DNA from: CALXXL01 sp034926605
GTDB lineage: Bacteria > Verrucomicrobiota > Lentisphaeria > Victivallales > Victivallaceae
NCBI GenBank assembly: GCA_034926605.1
Contig: JAYFQV010000009.1
Location: forward strand, 186,001-250,000
DNA: 64,000 nucleotides
Direction: 5' to 3'
The notes below the pieces were generated by a model, which was given only the letters and a program-made list of their open reading frames with translations, did not search any database and had not been told where the DNA came from. Positions 44,512-52,975 of this stretch are shown here, one piece after another. The translations under genes and the position numbers were made by a program. How positions within the stretch are numbered: position 1 is the first letter of the stretch; every line of letters starts with the position of its first letter.

Positions 44512-44975
44512 GGTTTTACTCCGGAGTTGTCCCCCAGGGCGCGAATTTCGTCGATGAACTCCTCGACGTCCTTGAATTTGCGGTAGACCGAGGCAAAGCG
44601 AACATAGGCGACCTGGTCGAGGCGGCGAAGTTTCTCCATTACCAGCGCGCCTATTTCGGAACTGGGAACGTCACGATCGTAACGATTCTGAAGTTCGGCG
44701 GTGATTTCGTCGACCACTCGCAGAATCTCGTCGGAGGAAATGGGGCGCTTGTAGCAGGCGTTGGAGATGCCGTGAAAAAGTTTGTCGCGGTCGAAATCTT
44801 CCGGCAGACCGTTGCGTTTTATCACCCGCAACTCGCTCTGGATGATGCCTTCGTAGGTGGTGAACCGGTGGCCGCAGCTGGTGCATTCGCGGCGGCGACG
44901 AACGCCGGAACCGTCTTTCACCGCGCGGGAATCGATCACCTTATCGTCTTCACAGCCGCATTTCGGGCAGCGCAT
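44508..44975 (-). CDS. nrdR: Ribonucleotide reductase transcriptional repressor NrdR
   Basis: 155 residues. The zinc ribbon (C3, C6, C31, C34) with DSRAVKDGSGVRRRRECTSC and the ATP-cone (VIKRNG to VYRKFKDVEEF) are typical and complete. NrdR binds NrdR boxes and represses ribonucleotide reductase genes when dATP is bound. No reductase gene is in this window. The next gene downstream carries a second ATP-cone. The gene begins two bases after the stop of a lipoprotein gene. Confidence 0.97.
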   Translation of the reverse strand: MRCPKCGCEDDKVIDSRAVKDGSGVRRRRECTSCGHRFTTYEGIIQSELRVIKRNGLPEDFDRDKLFHGISNACYKRPISSDEILRVVDEITAELQNRYDRDVPSSEIGALVMEKLRRLDQVAYVRFASVYRKFKDVEEFIDEIRALGDNSGVKP

Positions 44976-44977
44976 GG

Positions 44978-46036
44978 TTATTTCTCCCAAATGTCCTGAA
45001 GCGCGTCGAAGCCGTCGAACGCCGCTCCGCGGTAGGCTGGCAGCCCGGCGCACGAGCCGATCACGTTGCCGAGGCCGACGCAGAATTGCTTGAACGACCG
45101 GCGGCGCAGGGCCGGTACTCCGGTTTCGGCGTGACGCGAAAGCGGCAGCCACACCCCGACCTTGTGGGCGGGGGCGTTTTTGAGCAGGGCGTCGGCTTTG
45201 CGCACGATGTCATTGCTGCCGGATTCCCGGGTGTCGAATATGGCGAAGTCGGCCGTGGCCAGGAAGTCCGACACCGAACCTTTGGTCAGCTCTCCGGCGG
45301 CCTGTTTTTCGGGTATGTAGGATGGTGCGGCGACGCCGTATATCAGTTTCATCTCGCGGGCGGCTAGTTTCGCCTTGATTTTGGCCAGCATTTCGAAGCC
45401 GGACTGCACCAGCAGGTCGTTGTCCTGACCGAGGCCGTAGGAGGTGTCGCTCCAGCCGTATATCTGGCCGGGAGGCATGTCGAGGTTGGATTTGTCGAAT
45501 GCCTCCATGTCGAATTCGAACATCACGCCGTCGAAGCTGCCTTCCGGGTAGTCTTCCTGGAATCCGGCCAAACGCGGGGCGAAGTGTTTTACCACTTCAT
45601 CCACCAGCGGGTCTATCCAGTTGCGGCGGAAGCAATTGTCGGATCGCTTCCACACGCCGTCGCTCATCTTCACCGCAAGGTAGACCGTGATGCCGCGCCT
45701 CTTCATGGCCGCGATCAGGCCGGAAAGGACGTCGGCGTAGTCGGAGTCGGCGAAGAAGTCGCGGTCATAGCGGACGTAGGCCTCGTTAAGCCCGAGCATC
45801 TCAAGTCGCTTGGCCAAATCGTCCGGAATCATGCCGAAGAAGCTGACCGTCTCGCCTGAAAGGAACGCGCCGTTGTGTCCGCCCTTGGCAATCATAGCTT
45901 TGAGTTCCGCCGCGCGCTGGGTTAGGCGGGCGTCGGTTTTGGGCAGTATTTTCGTGGCGTTATCAGCTGGAATGAATTTGAAAGACGCGCAGCCTGCCGC
46001 CAGCAGCGCAAACAACAACAGCGAAAATTTTTTCAT
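44978..46036 (-). CDS. Lipoprotein with glycoside hydrolase-like barrel
   Basis: 352 residues. Signal peptide with lipobox LAAGC, then a domain that looks like a (beta/alpha)8 barrel: RLEMLGLNEAYVRYDRDFF, GITVYLAVKM, FDGVMFEFDME (acidic cluster typical of a catalytic strand), KLIYGVAAPSY, FAIFDTRESGSND, KVGVWLPLSRH. No defined family was recognised; hypothetical glycoside hydrolases of this size exist. An outer-membrane- or periplasm-facing enzyme is suggested. It is the first gene of the nrdR unit behind a good promoter. Confidence 0.6.
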   Translation of the reverse strand: MKKFSLLLFALLAAGCASFKFIPADNATKILPKTDARLTQRAAELKAMIAKGGHNGAFLSGETVSFFGMIPDDLAKRLEMLGLNEAYVRYDRDFFADSDYADVLSGLIAAMKRRGITVYLAVKMSDGVWKRSDNCFRRNWIDPLVDEVVKHFAPRLAGFQEDYPEGSFDGVMFEFDMEAFDKSNLDMPPGQIYGWSDTSYGLGQDNDLLVQSGFEMLAKIKAKLAAREMKLIYGVAAPSYIPEKQAAGELTKGSVSDFLATADFAIFDTRESGSNDIVRKADALLKNAPAHKVGVWLPLSRHAETGVPALRRRSFKQFCVGLGNVIGSCAGLPAYRGAAFDGFDALQDIWEK

Positions 46037-46061
46037 CGCCGGGCTCCTTATTCAAGATATT

Positions 46062-46090
46062 ATTATAAACTTACTCGCATTGCCGGTAAA
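46062..46090 (-). promoter_or_regulatory. Promoter of the lipoprotein-nrdR-ispE operon
   Basis: On the minus strand TTTACC, 17 bases, perfect TATAAT, followed by AAGGAG and the ATG. A TTGACT nearby is five bases too far upstream to pair with this -10 box. Confidence 0.55.
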
Positions 46091-46141
46091 GTCAAGGCGC
46101 GCAGGGTACTTTTTGACGTCAAAACCGCGCGTTTGCGCCGA

Positions 46142-46169
46142 TTGCATTTTCGCTTTATGGTGATATATT
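46142..46169 (+). promoter_or_regulatory. Promoter of the pheA operon
   Basis: TTGCAT, 16 bases, TATATT, 27 bases before the ATG. Confidence 0.6.
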
Positions 46170-46196
46170 ATGCAAACAACTCTTTGGAGCATTTTT

Positions 46197-47273
46197 ATGA
46201 ATTCGGAAAAACTGGCGCAGCATCGCGGTGAAATCGACCGCATCGACCGCGAGATACTCGAACTTCTGAATGCGCGCTGCCGGGAAGCCGAGGCGATCGG
46301 GCATCTCAAGGATGCCGTTTCCGCTCCGGTCTATTCGCCCGAGCGCGAACGCGAAGTTTTTGCTCGGCTCGACGAACTCAACTCCGGCCCGCTGGCAAAA
46401 GAGTCGCTTCATGCGGTGTTCCGCGCAATCATCGCTGGATGCCGCGGGCTCGAAAAGCGGCTCAGGGTGGCCTGCCTCGGCCCCGAGGGAACTTTTTCCC
46501 ATCAGGCGGTTCTGGCCCGATTTTCCGATATTTGCGAGGCGGTTATGTGCCCGACCATCCCCGCGGTGTTCTCCGCGGTGGAGTGCGGCCGCGCCGACTA
46601 CGGCGTGGTGCCGGTTGAAAATTCCACCGAAGGGGTGGTCACCGTCACGCTCGACCGGATTTTCTGCTCAACCCTGAGCGTTTGCGCCGAAATCCTGCTG
46701 GAAGTGCACAACCATTTGGTGGGGTTCGGCCCGATCGCCGCCATAAAGACCATCTATTCGCATCCGCAGCCGATAGCGCAGTGCCGCAGTTTCATCGCCG
46801 ATAAGTTCCCGAAATGCAAGGTGGTGCAGACCTCATCCACCGCCGAGGCCGCCCACCGTGCCGCCGACGAGGGGGCCGAAGCCGCCGCGCTGTGCAGTGA
46901 AACCGCCGCGAGGGCCGCCGGAGTGCCGGTGCTGATGGAAAACGTGGAGGACATGCCGGGCAACACCACCCGCTTTCTGGTGCTCGGCAGGCAGGACACC
47001 CGGCCGACGGGCCATGACAAGACCTCCGTCTGCCTCGGCATGCGCGACCGCGCCGGGGCGTTGATTGATGCGCTCAAGCCGTTCCGCGACGCCGGTATTT
47101 CGCTTTCGCTTATCGAGAGCCGTCCCGGACGGGTGGCGGCCTTCGAATACTGGTTTTTCGCGGACATGTACGGCCACCGGCTCGATCCCGATATGGCAAA
47201 AGCGCTTTCCGCCGCCCAGGAGGTGTGCAGTTTTGTGAAGGTGCTCGGCAGCTATCCGCGCGGCAATGACTGA
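46197..47273 (+). CDS. pheA: Bifunctional chorismate mutase/prephenate dehydratase
   Basis: 358 residues. Residues 1-85 are an AroQ chorismate mutase helix bundle (RGEIDRIDREILELLNARCREAE ... SPEREREVFARL). Residues about 95-270 are the prephenate dehydratase with CLGPEGTFSHQAV, VPVENSTEGVV and NTTRFLVLG; about 280-355 is an ACT domain (DRAGALIDALKPFRDAGISLSLIESRP), which usually mediates feedback by phenylalanine. It makes phenylpyruvate from chorismate. GGAG eight bases before the ATG fixes the start. purQ follows 17 bases later. Confidence 0.95.
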   Translation: MNSEKLAQHRGEIDRIDREILELLNARCREAEAIGHLKDAVSAPVYSPEREREVFARLDELNSGPLAKESLHAVFRAIIAGCRGLEKRLRVACLGPEGTFSHQAVLARFSDICEAVMCPTIPAVFSAVECGRADYGVVPVENSTEGVVTVTLDRIFCSTLSVCAEILLEVHNHLVGFGPIAAIKTIYSHPQPIAQCRSFIADKFPKCKVVQTSSTAEAAHRAADEGAEAAALCSETAARAAGVPVLMENVEDMPGNTTRFLVLGRQDTRPTGHDKTSVCLGMRDRAGALIDALKPFRDAGISLSLIESRPGRVAAFEYWFFADMYGHRLDPDMAKALSAAQEVCSFVKVLGSYPRGND

Positions 47274-47290
47274 AAGCATGGGAGTTCATA

Positions 47291-48094
47291 ATGGATAAAA
47301 AAGACATCAAGGTGCTGGTTATCACCGGCTTCGGGCTTAATTGCGAACGCGAGACCGCCGCGGCGGTCTCCTGTGTGGGAGCCACCCCGGAACTGGTGCA
47401 CCTCAACGACCTTATCGACGGCAAGCGCCGTCTTGACGAGTTCCAGATGCTGACCTTCATCGGCGGATTTTCGTTCGGCGACCACCTCGGCGCCGGCACC
47501 ATCTTCGCCAACCGTGTGGAGTTCAAACTGCGCGACCAGCTCGAGAAGTTTATCGCGGACGGCAAACTGGTAATCGGTATCTGCAACGGATTCCAGACTC
47601 TCACCCGCATGGGGCTTTTGCCCGCGCTTGACGGCAAATACTTCGTCCAGCAGTGCGCGCTCGCCCATAACGACTGCGGCACCTTCCGCGACGATTGGTG
47701 TTATCTCAAGGCCAATCCGGCCTCGCCCTGCATTTTCACCCGCGGCATCGACCAGGTTCGGCTTCCGCTGCGCCACGGCGAGGGCAAGTTCTGCGCCGAC
47801 GACGCCACGCTTGCCCGTATCGAGGCCGAGAATCTGGTGGCGGTGCGCTATGCGAATGCCGACGGCTCCATCGCCTCCGAGTTCCCGGCCAATCCGAACG
47901 GTTCGCTCAACGCCATCGCCGGCATCTGCGATCCCACCGGCCGCGTGTTCGGTCTGATGCCGCACCCGGAGGCGTTCCTTTCGCCTTACAATTCACCGAG
48001 CTGGGCCAGCGACAAACTTGACGGGCCGTTGCCCGTCGAGGGCGACGGCGTGGCATTTTTCCGTAACGCCGTCGATTATCTGGCCGGAGTCTGA
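47291..48094 (+). CDS. purQ: Phosphoribosylformylglycinamidine synthase subunit I (glutamine amidotransferase)
   Basis: 267 residues. Class I amidotransferase: nucleophile Cys98 in GICNGFQTL, and the His-Glu pair in MPHPEAF near residue 233. N-terminal TGFGLNCERETAAA and GGFSFGDHLGAG are typical of PurQ/FGAM synthase. It supplies ammonia for the purine step catalysed by PurL. It is somewhat longer than Bacillus PurQ (227) and resembles the longer forms that work with separate PurL. purL and purS are not in the window. Confidence 0.9.
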   Translation: MDKKDIKVLVITGFGLNCERETAAAVSCVGATPELVHLNDLIDGKRRLDEFQMLTFIGGFSFGDHLGAGTIFANRVEFKLRDQLEKFIADGKLVIGICNGFQTLTRMGLLPALDGKYFVQQCALAHNDCGTFRDDWCYLKANPASPCIFTRGIDQVRLPLRHGEGKFCADDATLARIEAENLVAVRYANADGSIASEFPANPNGSLNAIAGICDPTGRVFGLMPHPEAFLSPYNSPSWASDKLDGPLPVEGDGVAFFRNAVDYLAGV

Positions 48095-48130
48095 TAAGCA
48101 CGGGTAAGAGAAGCCAGAGGGGGAGAGACC

Positions 48131-51100
48131 ATGGAACTTATCCAGCGTCAGTTGCCGTCCCGGCGGGTTCTGGCCTGCGGCGACACGGTCGAGTTCATCC
48201 TCTCCAACGTTCCTGACGGATCGGTCGGTTTTGTGCGCACCAATCTCGGCATGGCCGCGGTAGGCCGCCGCGAGCAGGTGGATGCGCTTGAACACTCGCT
48301 GCCCGCCATCGGGCGCGACTGGCGCGACCTTCCAATGACCGCGTCCGACGTTTCCGGCGAATGGCGGCTGGCGATTCCGCTTACCGAGGTGGGCCGTTTC
48401 GAGGCAAAATGTTTCGCCATGCGCGGCAAGACCATAACTTGGGCGGCTGGGGATAATTTCGTAATCAAGTCCGAGCCGGCGGTCAATGCCGGCGCCAATA
48501 CCGTCTATACCGCGTTTGTACGCCAGTTCGGCCCCAACAAATACAACCTCGAACGCAGTACCGGCGGCGACAAGGCCGCCGCGCTGCTGGAGCAGCAGAA
48601 ATACACCGTGCTTCCGGCTTCCGGCACCTTTCGCGATCTGGTGCGCGAGCTTGATTTCATCATCGATAAAATGGGGTTCCGGATCATCCAGCTGCTGCCG
48701 ATCCATCCGACGCCGGTGACGTTCGGCCGCATGGGGCGGTTCGGCAGCCCGTTCGCGGCGCAGGACTACTTCGCGGTGGATCCCGCGCTGGCGCAGTTCG
48801 ATCATTCCGCCACCCCGATGGACCAGTTTTGCGAGCTGGTGGATGCCGTTCACAGCCGCCGCGCCCGCGTGTTCATGGATATTCCGGTCAACCACACCGG
48901 CTGGGGGTCCAAGTTTCAGTGCGACCATCCCGAATGGTTTGTGCGGGAAGCCGACGGCCGTTTCGTTTCACCCGGCGCCTGGGGGGTGGTTTGGGAGGAT
49001 CTGTGCAAGCTGGAGTACTCGCCGGAGCTTTGCGGCGAAATGGCGGAGGTGTTCCTGTTCTGGTGCCGCCGCGGTGTCGACGGTTTTCGCTGCGATGCTG
49101 GCTACATGCTTCCGGAAACCGCTTGGAACTACATCGTGGCCAAGGTGCGCAGCCAGTATCCGCGAACCACTTTCCTGCTGGAAGGGCTGGGCGGCCCGCA
49201 GGCCACCCAGGAGCGGCTGCTTGGCGTAAGCGGACTTAACTGGGCGTATTCCGAGCTGTTCCAGTATTTTGAACGCGGCCAGATAGAATACTATTACAGC
49301 CGTATTGCCGCCGGCAGCCGCACGCGCGGGATCCTGGTAAACTACGCCGAAACTCATGACAACACCCGGTTGGCGGCGGTGTCGCACAAGTGGAGCCATA
49401 TGCGTTGCGCGATCACCGCTTTGCTTTCGGACGCCGGATGCTTCGGCATCACCAACGGCGTGGAATTCTTCGCCGCCGAGCGTGTGGACGTGCATTCCGA
49501 TTCGGCCTTGAACTGGGGCGCCGCCCCGAATCAAGTCGATTTCATCACCCGTCTCAACCGGCTGTTGAGCGTCAACCCCTGTTTCTTCGCCTCGGCCGAT
49601 TGGCAATTCGTACAGCAGGGTTCGGGCAATTTTCTGGCGGCGCTGCGCACTTCCGGAGATGGGCGCAAACACTTGCTTTGCCTGTTCAATCTTGATCGCG
49701 AACAGCCGTGCGAAGCGGTGTGGCGCGCCACACCGGTGGCGGGGCGGGTATTCGATCTTTTGTCAGGAGCCGAACGCAGCATCGGTCCGGCCGGGCCGCT
49801 TCAGCTTGCGCCCGGGGAGGTGCTCGCGTTTTCGACCGATGCGGATGATCTTGCGCAACTGGCTGAAAGCGGTCTGTTTCAGGAGCCGGAGGTGTCGGAG
49901 CGCCAGCGTCTGCGGTGGACCGCCGCCGCGCTTTGGAGCCATTTCCATCGTACCCGGAGTCTCGACTGCCCGGTGGATGAACTGGCCGACCGCCTTTATG
50001 AGTCTTATTCCGGATATTTCGATTATCTTTCCGGTTTCGCCCCCGCATCGTATATCGGTTACCAGCTTGACGAGGATCTCCGGCGTCAGGTTATGGTCTT
50101 TTCCCGCAGTGTTCTGGCCGTGACCTCCGCTTCGCCATTTTCCATGAGCATTCTGGACGCGGCCGGCAAGGTGCTGTGGAGCGACTGTTCGGTGAGGGTG
50201 GCCGGCGGCGGCAATGTGGCATTCGGGTTCTTCCCGGAGTTCGACGGCGGTGCCGCGGTGGAACTTACCGTTGAATTCGAACTATACCGCGAACGCCGCG
50301 TTTCTCACCGCACTGGCCATCTGCTGCTGCTCGGCACCGGCCACGCCGCGACGATCCGGCTGGAGTCCGGCCGTCGGGAGCTGGTCGACCGCGACCGTTA
50401 CGCGCTTTTGACCAACAATCTCGGGGGCTACGCCCAGATTCCGTCCAGCTGGGGCGACCTGCGCAGCAAGTATGACGCGCTGCTGGCCGCCAACTGCAAT
50501 GCCAAGGTGCCGGAAGACCGCCGGGTGATGTTCACCCGCTGTCGCGCCTTCATGGTTTTTCGCGACTTTTCGTTCCGGCTTGATGATTCCTGTTTCGAGG
50601 CATGGCGGCTGGGGTTTCCCAATCAGGCGGAGTGGGAATTTGCCATTCCGGCCGGGCAGGGGCTGACGGTCCATCTGAAACTGCGGGTCGAATTCGCGCT
50701 GTCCGGCAATGCCGTAAAGCTGGCGTTCAGCCGCAAGCCCTCCGCGGGGGCATACCAGCTGGCGGATATGGAGCCGGTGAAAATCATCCTCCGTCCGGAT
50801 ATCGAGGATCGCGTGAACCATACGGTGACCAAGGCTTTTTCCGGCCCGGAACATCGTTTTCCTGCCGCAACCGCCGTTGTTGGAGACGGCTTCGATTTTC
50901 AGCCCGGCGCCAACACTTTGAAGATGCGGCTGCCCGGCGGCAGGTTTGTCCGGCAGCCGGAATGGACGTATATGGTGTCGTTGCCGCGTGAGCGATATTA
51001 CGGGCTGGAGGACGCCACCGATCTGTTCAGCCCGGGATATTTTGAATTTACTCTTAACGGCGGCGCCTCCGCCGTGCTTGAGGCTGTAGTGGAATTTTCC

Positions 51101-52348
51101 GGCAGTCCGGCGGTGCGCTGGCCGGATAATCCGGAATTTCCCGGCACGTTGCCGCTGCCCGAGGCGCTGGCCAGAGCGGTGGACAGCTTCGTGGTGAAGC
51201 GCGACTCGCTCCATACCATTATCGCGGGGTATCCGTGGTTTCTCGACTGGGGGCGCGATACGCTTATTGCGCTGCGCGGGCTGATTGCCGCTGGCAAAAC
51301 CGCCGAGGTTTCCGCCATCGTGCGCAAGTTCGCAACCTTTGAACAGCAGGGAACCATCCCGAACATGATTCACGGTTCGGACGTCTCCAACCGCGACACC
51401 ACCGACGCGCCACTCTGGCTGATTGTGGCGGTGAGCGATTTTGTCCGCCATACCGGGAGCCGTGACATTCTGTCCAGCCGCTGCGGCAAGCGCAAACTGC
51501 TGGATATACTGCTAAGCGTGGCCGCATATTATCGCCGCGGCACACCGAACGGCATCAGGATGGACAGCGAAAGCAAGCTGATTTTCTCTCCGGCCCATTT
51601 CACTTGGATGGACACCAATTATCCGGCGGCCACTCCGCGCGAGGGGTATCCGGGCGGCATACAGGCCCTGTGGTATGCCGCCTTACGTTTCCTTTCGGAA
51701 TACGAGCCCGAACTCGGCGTTCTGGCTGACTCAGTGGCGGAGAGCGTGAAAAATCTCTATTATCTCGGTCCGGGTGAAGGACTCTCCGACTGTCTGCACT
51801 GCGTCGCCGGAGTACCCGCCGCCCTCGCGGTGCGCGACAACGCGGTGCGCCCCAACCAGCTTCTGTGCATAACGCTCGGCTTGATAACCGACCGTGAAAT
51901 ACAGCTTTCAATTCTGCGTGCCGCCGAGAAGCTGTTGATCCCCGGTGCCATACGCAGTCTGTCCGACGCCGAGGTCTATCCGCCGCTGCCGGTGTCCTGG
52001 CATGGCGCTTTGCTGAACAATCCCAGCCGGCCCTATCGCGGCAGCTACCGCGGGCCGGAGGATACCGAGCGCAAGGTGGCATACCATAACGGCACCGCAT
52101 GGTGCTGGCAGTTTCCACTCTATGTGGAGGCTCTTCGCATGGTTGGCGGCGTGGAGGCGACGGATATGGCGCTTGGCTACCTTAATTCCGGCCAGGTGCT
52201 GATGCGCGAGGCCGTGCCGTGGCAGATGCCGGAAGTTGCCGACGGAGACTGGCCTCATCGCTGGGGCGGCTGCGGTGCGCAGGCATGGAGCGCCACCGAG
52301 TTTCTGCGGGTCTGGAAACTTGTCGAGGAAGCTACGGAGTCGGGATAA
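48131..52348 (+). CDS. Bifunctional glycogen debranching enzyme (GH13 alpha-amylase domain plus GH133 amylo-1,6-glucosidase)
   Basis: 1405 residues. After a beta domain (about 1-110), a GH13 barrel runs to about residue 500 with the catalytic set: nucleophile Asp in DGFRCDAGY (near 321), acid Glu in FLLEGLGG (near 350) and transition-state Asp in ETHDNTR (near 408). A long middle region holds a helical stretch and beta domain. The C-terminal third is the (alpha/alpha)6 amylo-alpha-1,6-glucosidase with YPWFLDWGRDTLIALRGL and PNMIHGSDVSNRDTTDAPLW. The order matches eukaryotic AGL-type debranching enzymes: transferase first, glucosidase second. It would degrade glycogen branches in the cytosol. 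The last 17 bases overlap the convergent pseudopilin gene. Confidence 0.88.
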   Translation: MELIQRQLPSRRVLACGDTVEFILSNVPDGSVGFVRTNLGMAAVGRREQVDALEHSLPAIGRDWRDLPMTASDVSGEWRLAIPLTEVGRFEAKCFAMRGKTITWAAGDNFVIKSEPAVNAGANTVYTAFVRQFGPNKYNLERSTGGDKAAALLEQQKYTVLPASGTFRDLVRELDFIIDKMGFRIIQLLPIHPTPVTFGRMGRFGSPFAAQDYFAVDPALAQFDHSATPMDQFCELVDAVHSRRARVFMDIPVNHTGWGSKFQCDHPEWFVREADGRFVSPGAWGVVWEDLCKLEYSPELCGEMAEVFLFWCRRGVDGFRCDAGYMLPETAWNYIVAKVRSQYPRTTFLLEGLGGPQATQERLLGVSGLNWAYSELFQYFERGQIEYYYSRIAAGSRTRGILVNYAETHDNTRLAAVSHKWSHMRCAITALLSDAGCFGITNGVEFFAAERVDVHSDSALNWGAAPNQVDFITRLNRLLSVNPCFFASADWQFVQQGSGNFLAALRTSGDGRKHLLCLFNLDREQPCEAVWRATPVAGRVFDLLSGAERSIGPAGPLQLAPGEVLAFSTDADDLAQLAESGLFQEPEVSERQRLRWTAAALWSHFHRTRSLDCPVDELADRLYESYSGYFDYLSGFAPASYIGYQLDEDLRRQVMVFSRSVLAVTSASPFSMSILDAAGKVLWSDCSVRVAGGGNVAFGFFPEFDGGAAVELTVEFELYRERRVSHRTGHLLLLGTGHAATIRLESGRRELVDRDRYALLTNNLGGYAQIPSSWGDLRSKYDALLAANCNAKVPEDRRVMFTRCRAFMVFRDFSFRLDDSCFEAWRLGFPNQAEWEFAIPAGQGLTVHLKLRVEFALSGNAVKLAFSRKPSAGAYQLADMEPVKIILRPDIEDRVNHTVTKAFSGPEHRFPAATAVVGDGFDFQPGANTLKMRLPGGRFVRQPEWTYMVSLPRERYYGLEDATDLFSPGYFEFTLNGGASAVLEAVVEFSGSPAVRWPDNPEFPGTLPLPEALARAVDSFVVKRDSLHTIIAGYPWFLDWGRDTLIALRGLIAAGKTAEVSAIVRKFATFEQQGTIPNMIHGSDVSNRDTTDAPLWLIVAVSDFVRHTGSRDILSSRCGKRKLLDILLSVAAYYRRGTPNGIRMDSESKLIFSPAHFTWMDTNYPAATPREGYPGGIQALWYAALRFLSEYEPELGVLADSVAESVKNLYYLGPGEGLSDCLHCVAGVPAALAVRDNAVRPNQLLCITLGLITDREIQLSILRAAEKLLIPGAIRSLSDAEVYPPLPVSWHGALLNNPSRPYRGSYRGPEDTERKVAYHNGTAWCWQFPLYVEALRMVGGVEATDMALGYLNSGQVLMREAVPWQMPEVADGDWPHRWGGCGAQAWSATEFLRVWKLVEEATESG

Positions 52349-52799
52349 ACTTTACCGAACCGTCCGCCCGCAGGGCGTTGAAGCCGGTGCGGCCGGACGA
52401 GTCGGCATGGCGGTCGGTGTCCGGTGGCGCGGAGCTTCCGACAACGAATTCCGGAGAGTCGGAGTCGGCGACGATTATGTCGTCCCAATGCGCTTCGGAC
52501 GGCTTTTTGCCCAGCATTTTCTTCGCAAAGCCGTAGCCGCCGCCGGCCGGGCAGGAAAGCGCGGCGGGATGGTGAACCAGCTCTTTTTCAATCTTGCGCG
52601 GAAACTCGTCGGGATAGCGTTGGTAGTTTCGTCCGTAAAGTTCGATCGCATTCCCGATGTGCAGAAGATTTGCCCGGCAGGCCGAAATGCGCGACTCGGC
52701 TCTGGCGCGAGAAAACGCCGGCAGCAGCACCGCCGCCAGCAGCGCGAAGACTATTACCGAGACCACAAGTTCAATCAGATTGAATGAATGTTTGTTCAT
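52332..52799 (-). CDS. Type II secretion/type IV pseudopilin-like protein
   Basis: 155 residues. The prepilin N-terminal segment FNLIELVVSVIVFALLAAVLLPAF has the conserved Glu5 and hydrophobic helix. The residue before the mature Phe is Ser, while Gly is usual, so cleavage by the peptidase may be less efficient. The rest has Cys and Pro-Gly features and an 'LRADGSVKFI' end typical of the abundant secreted pseudopilin-like (DUF1559/H-x9-DG) proteins of planctomycetes and Lentisphaerae. A single gene with its own promoter; overlapping convergent stop with the debranching enzyme gene. Confidence 0.8.
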   Translation of the reverse strand: MNKHSFNLIELVVSVIVFALLAAVLLPAFSRARAESRISACRANLLHIGNAIELYGRNYQRYPDEFPRKIEKELVHHPAALSCPAGGGYGFAKKMLGKKPSEAHWDDIIVADSDSPEFVVGSSAPPDTDRHADSSGRTGFNALRADGSVKFIPTP

Positions 52800-52809
52800 A
52801 TTTGAACCG

Positions 52810-52837
52810 AATATATCACAAGGCTCGAAAAAGTCAA
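52810..52837 (-). promoter_or_regulatory. Promoter of the pseudopilin gene
   Basis: On the minus strand TTGACT, 16 bases, TATATT, ten bases before the ATG, so the leader is only a few bases long. Confidence 0.6.
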
Positions 52838-52975
52838 CCCGCTCAGCGCAAAAAACTTTTTTCTTGCGAAAAATCACAAATAAAGTTGAAAAAAGAGCGA
52901 AGTGGAGCTAAAGTTATAAGTCCGCAAGCATCTAAATTTTTTGGATAAAAATTATATATCAAAAGGAAAGAAAGC

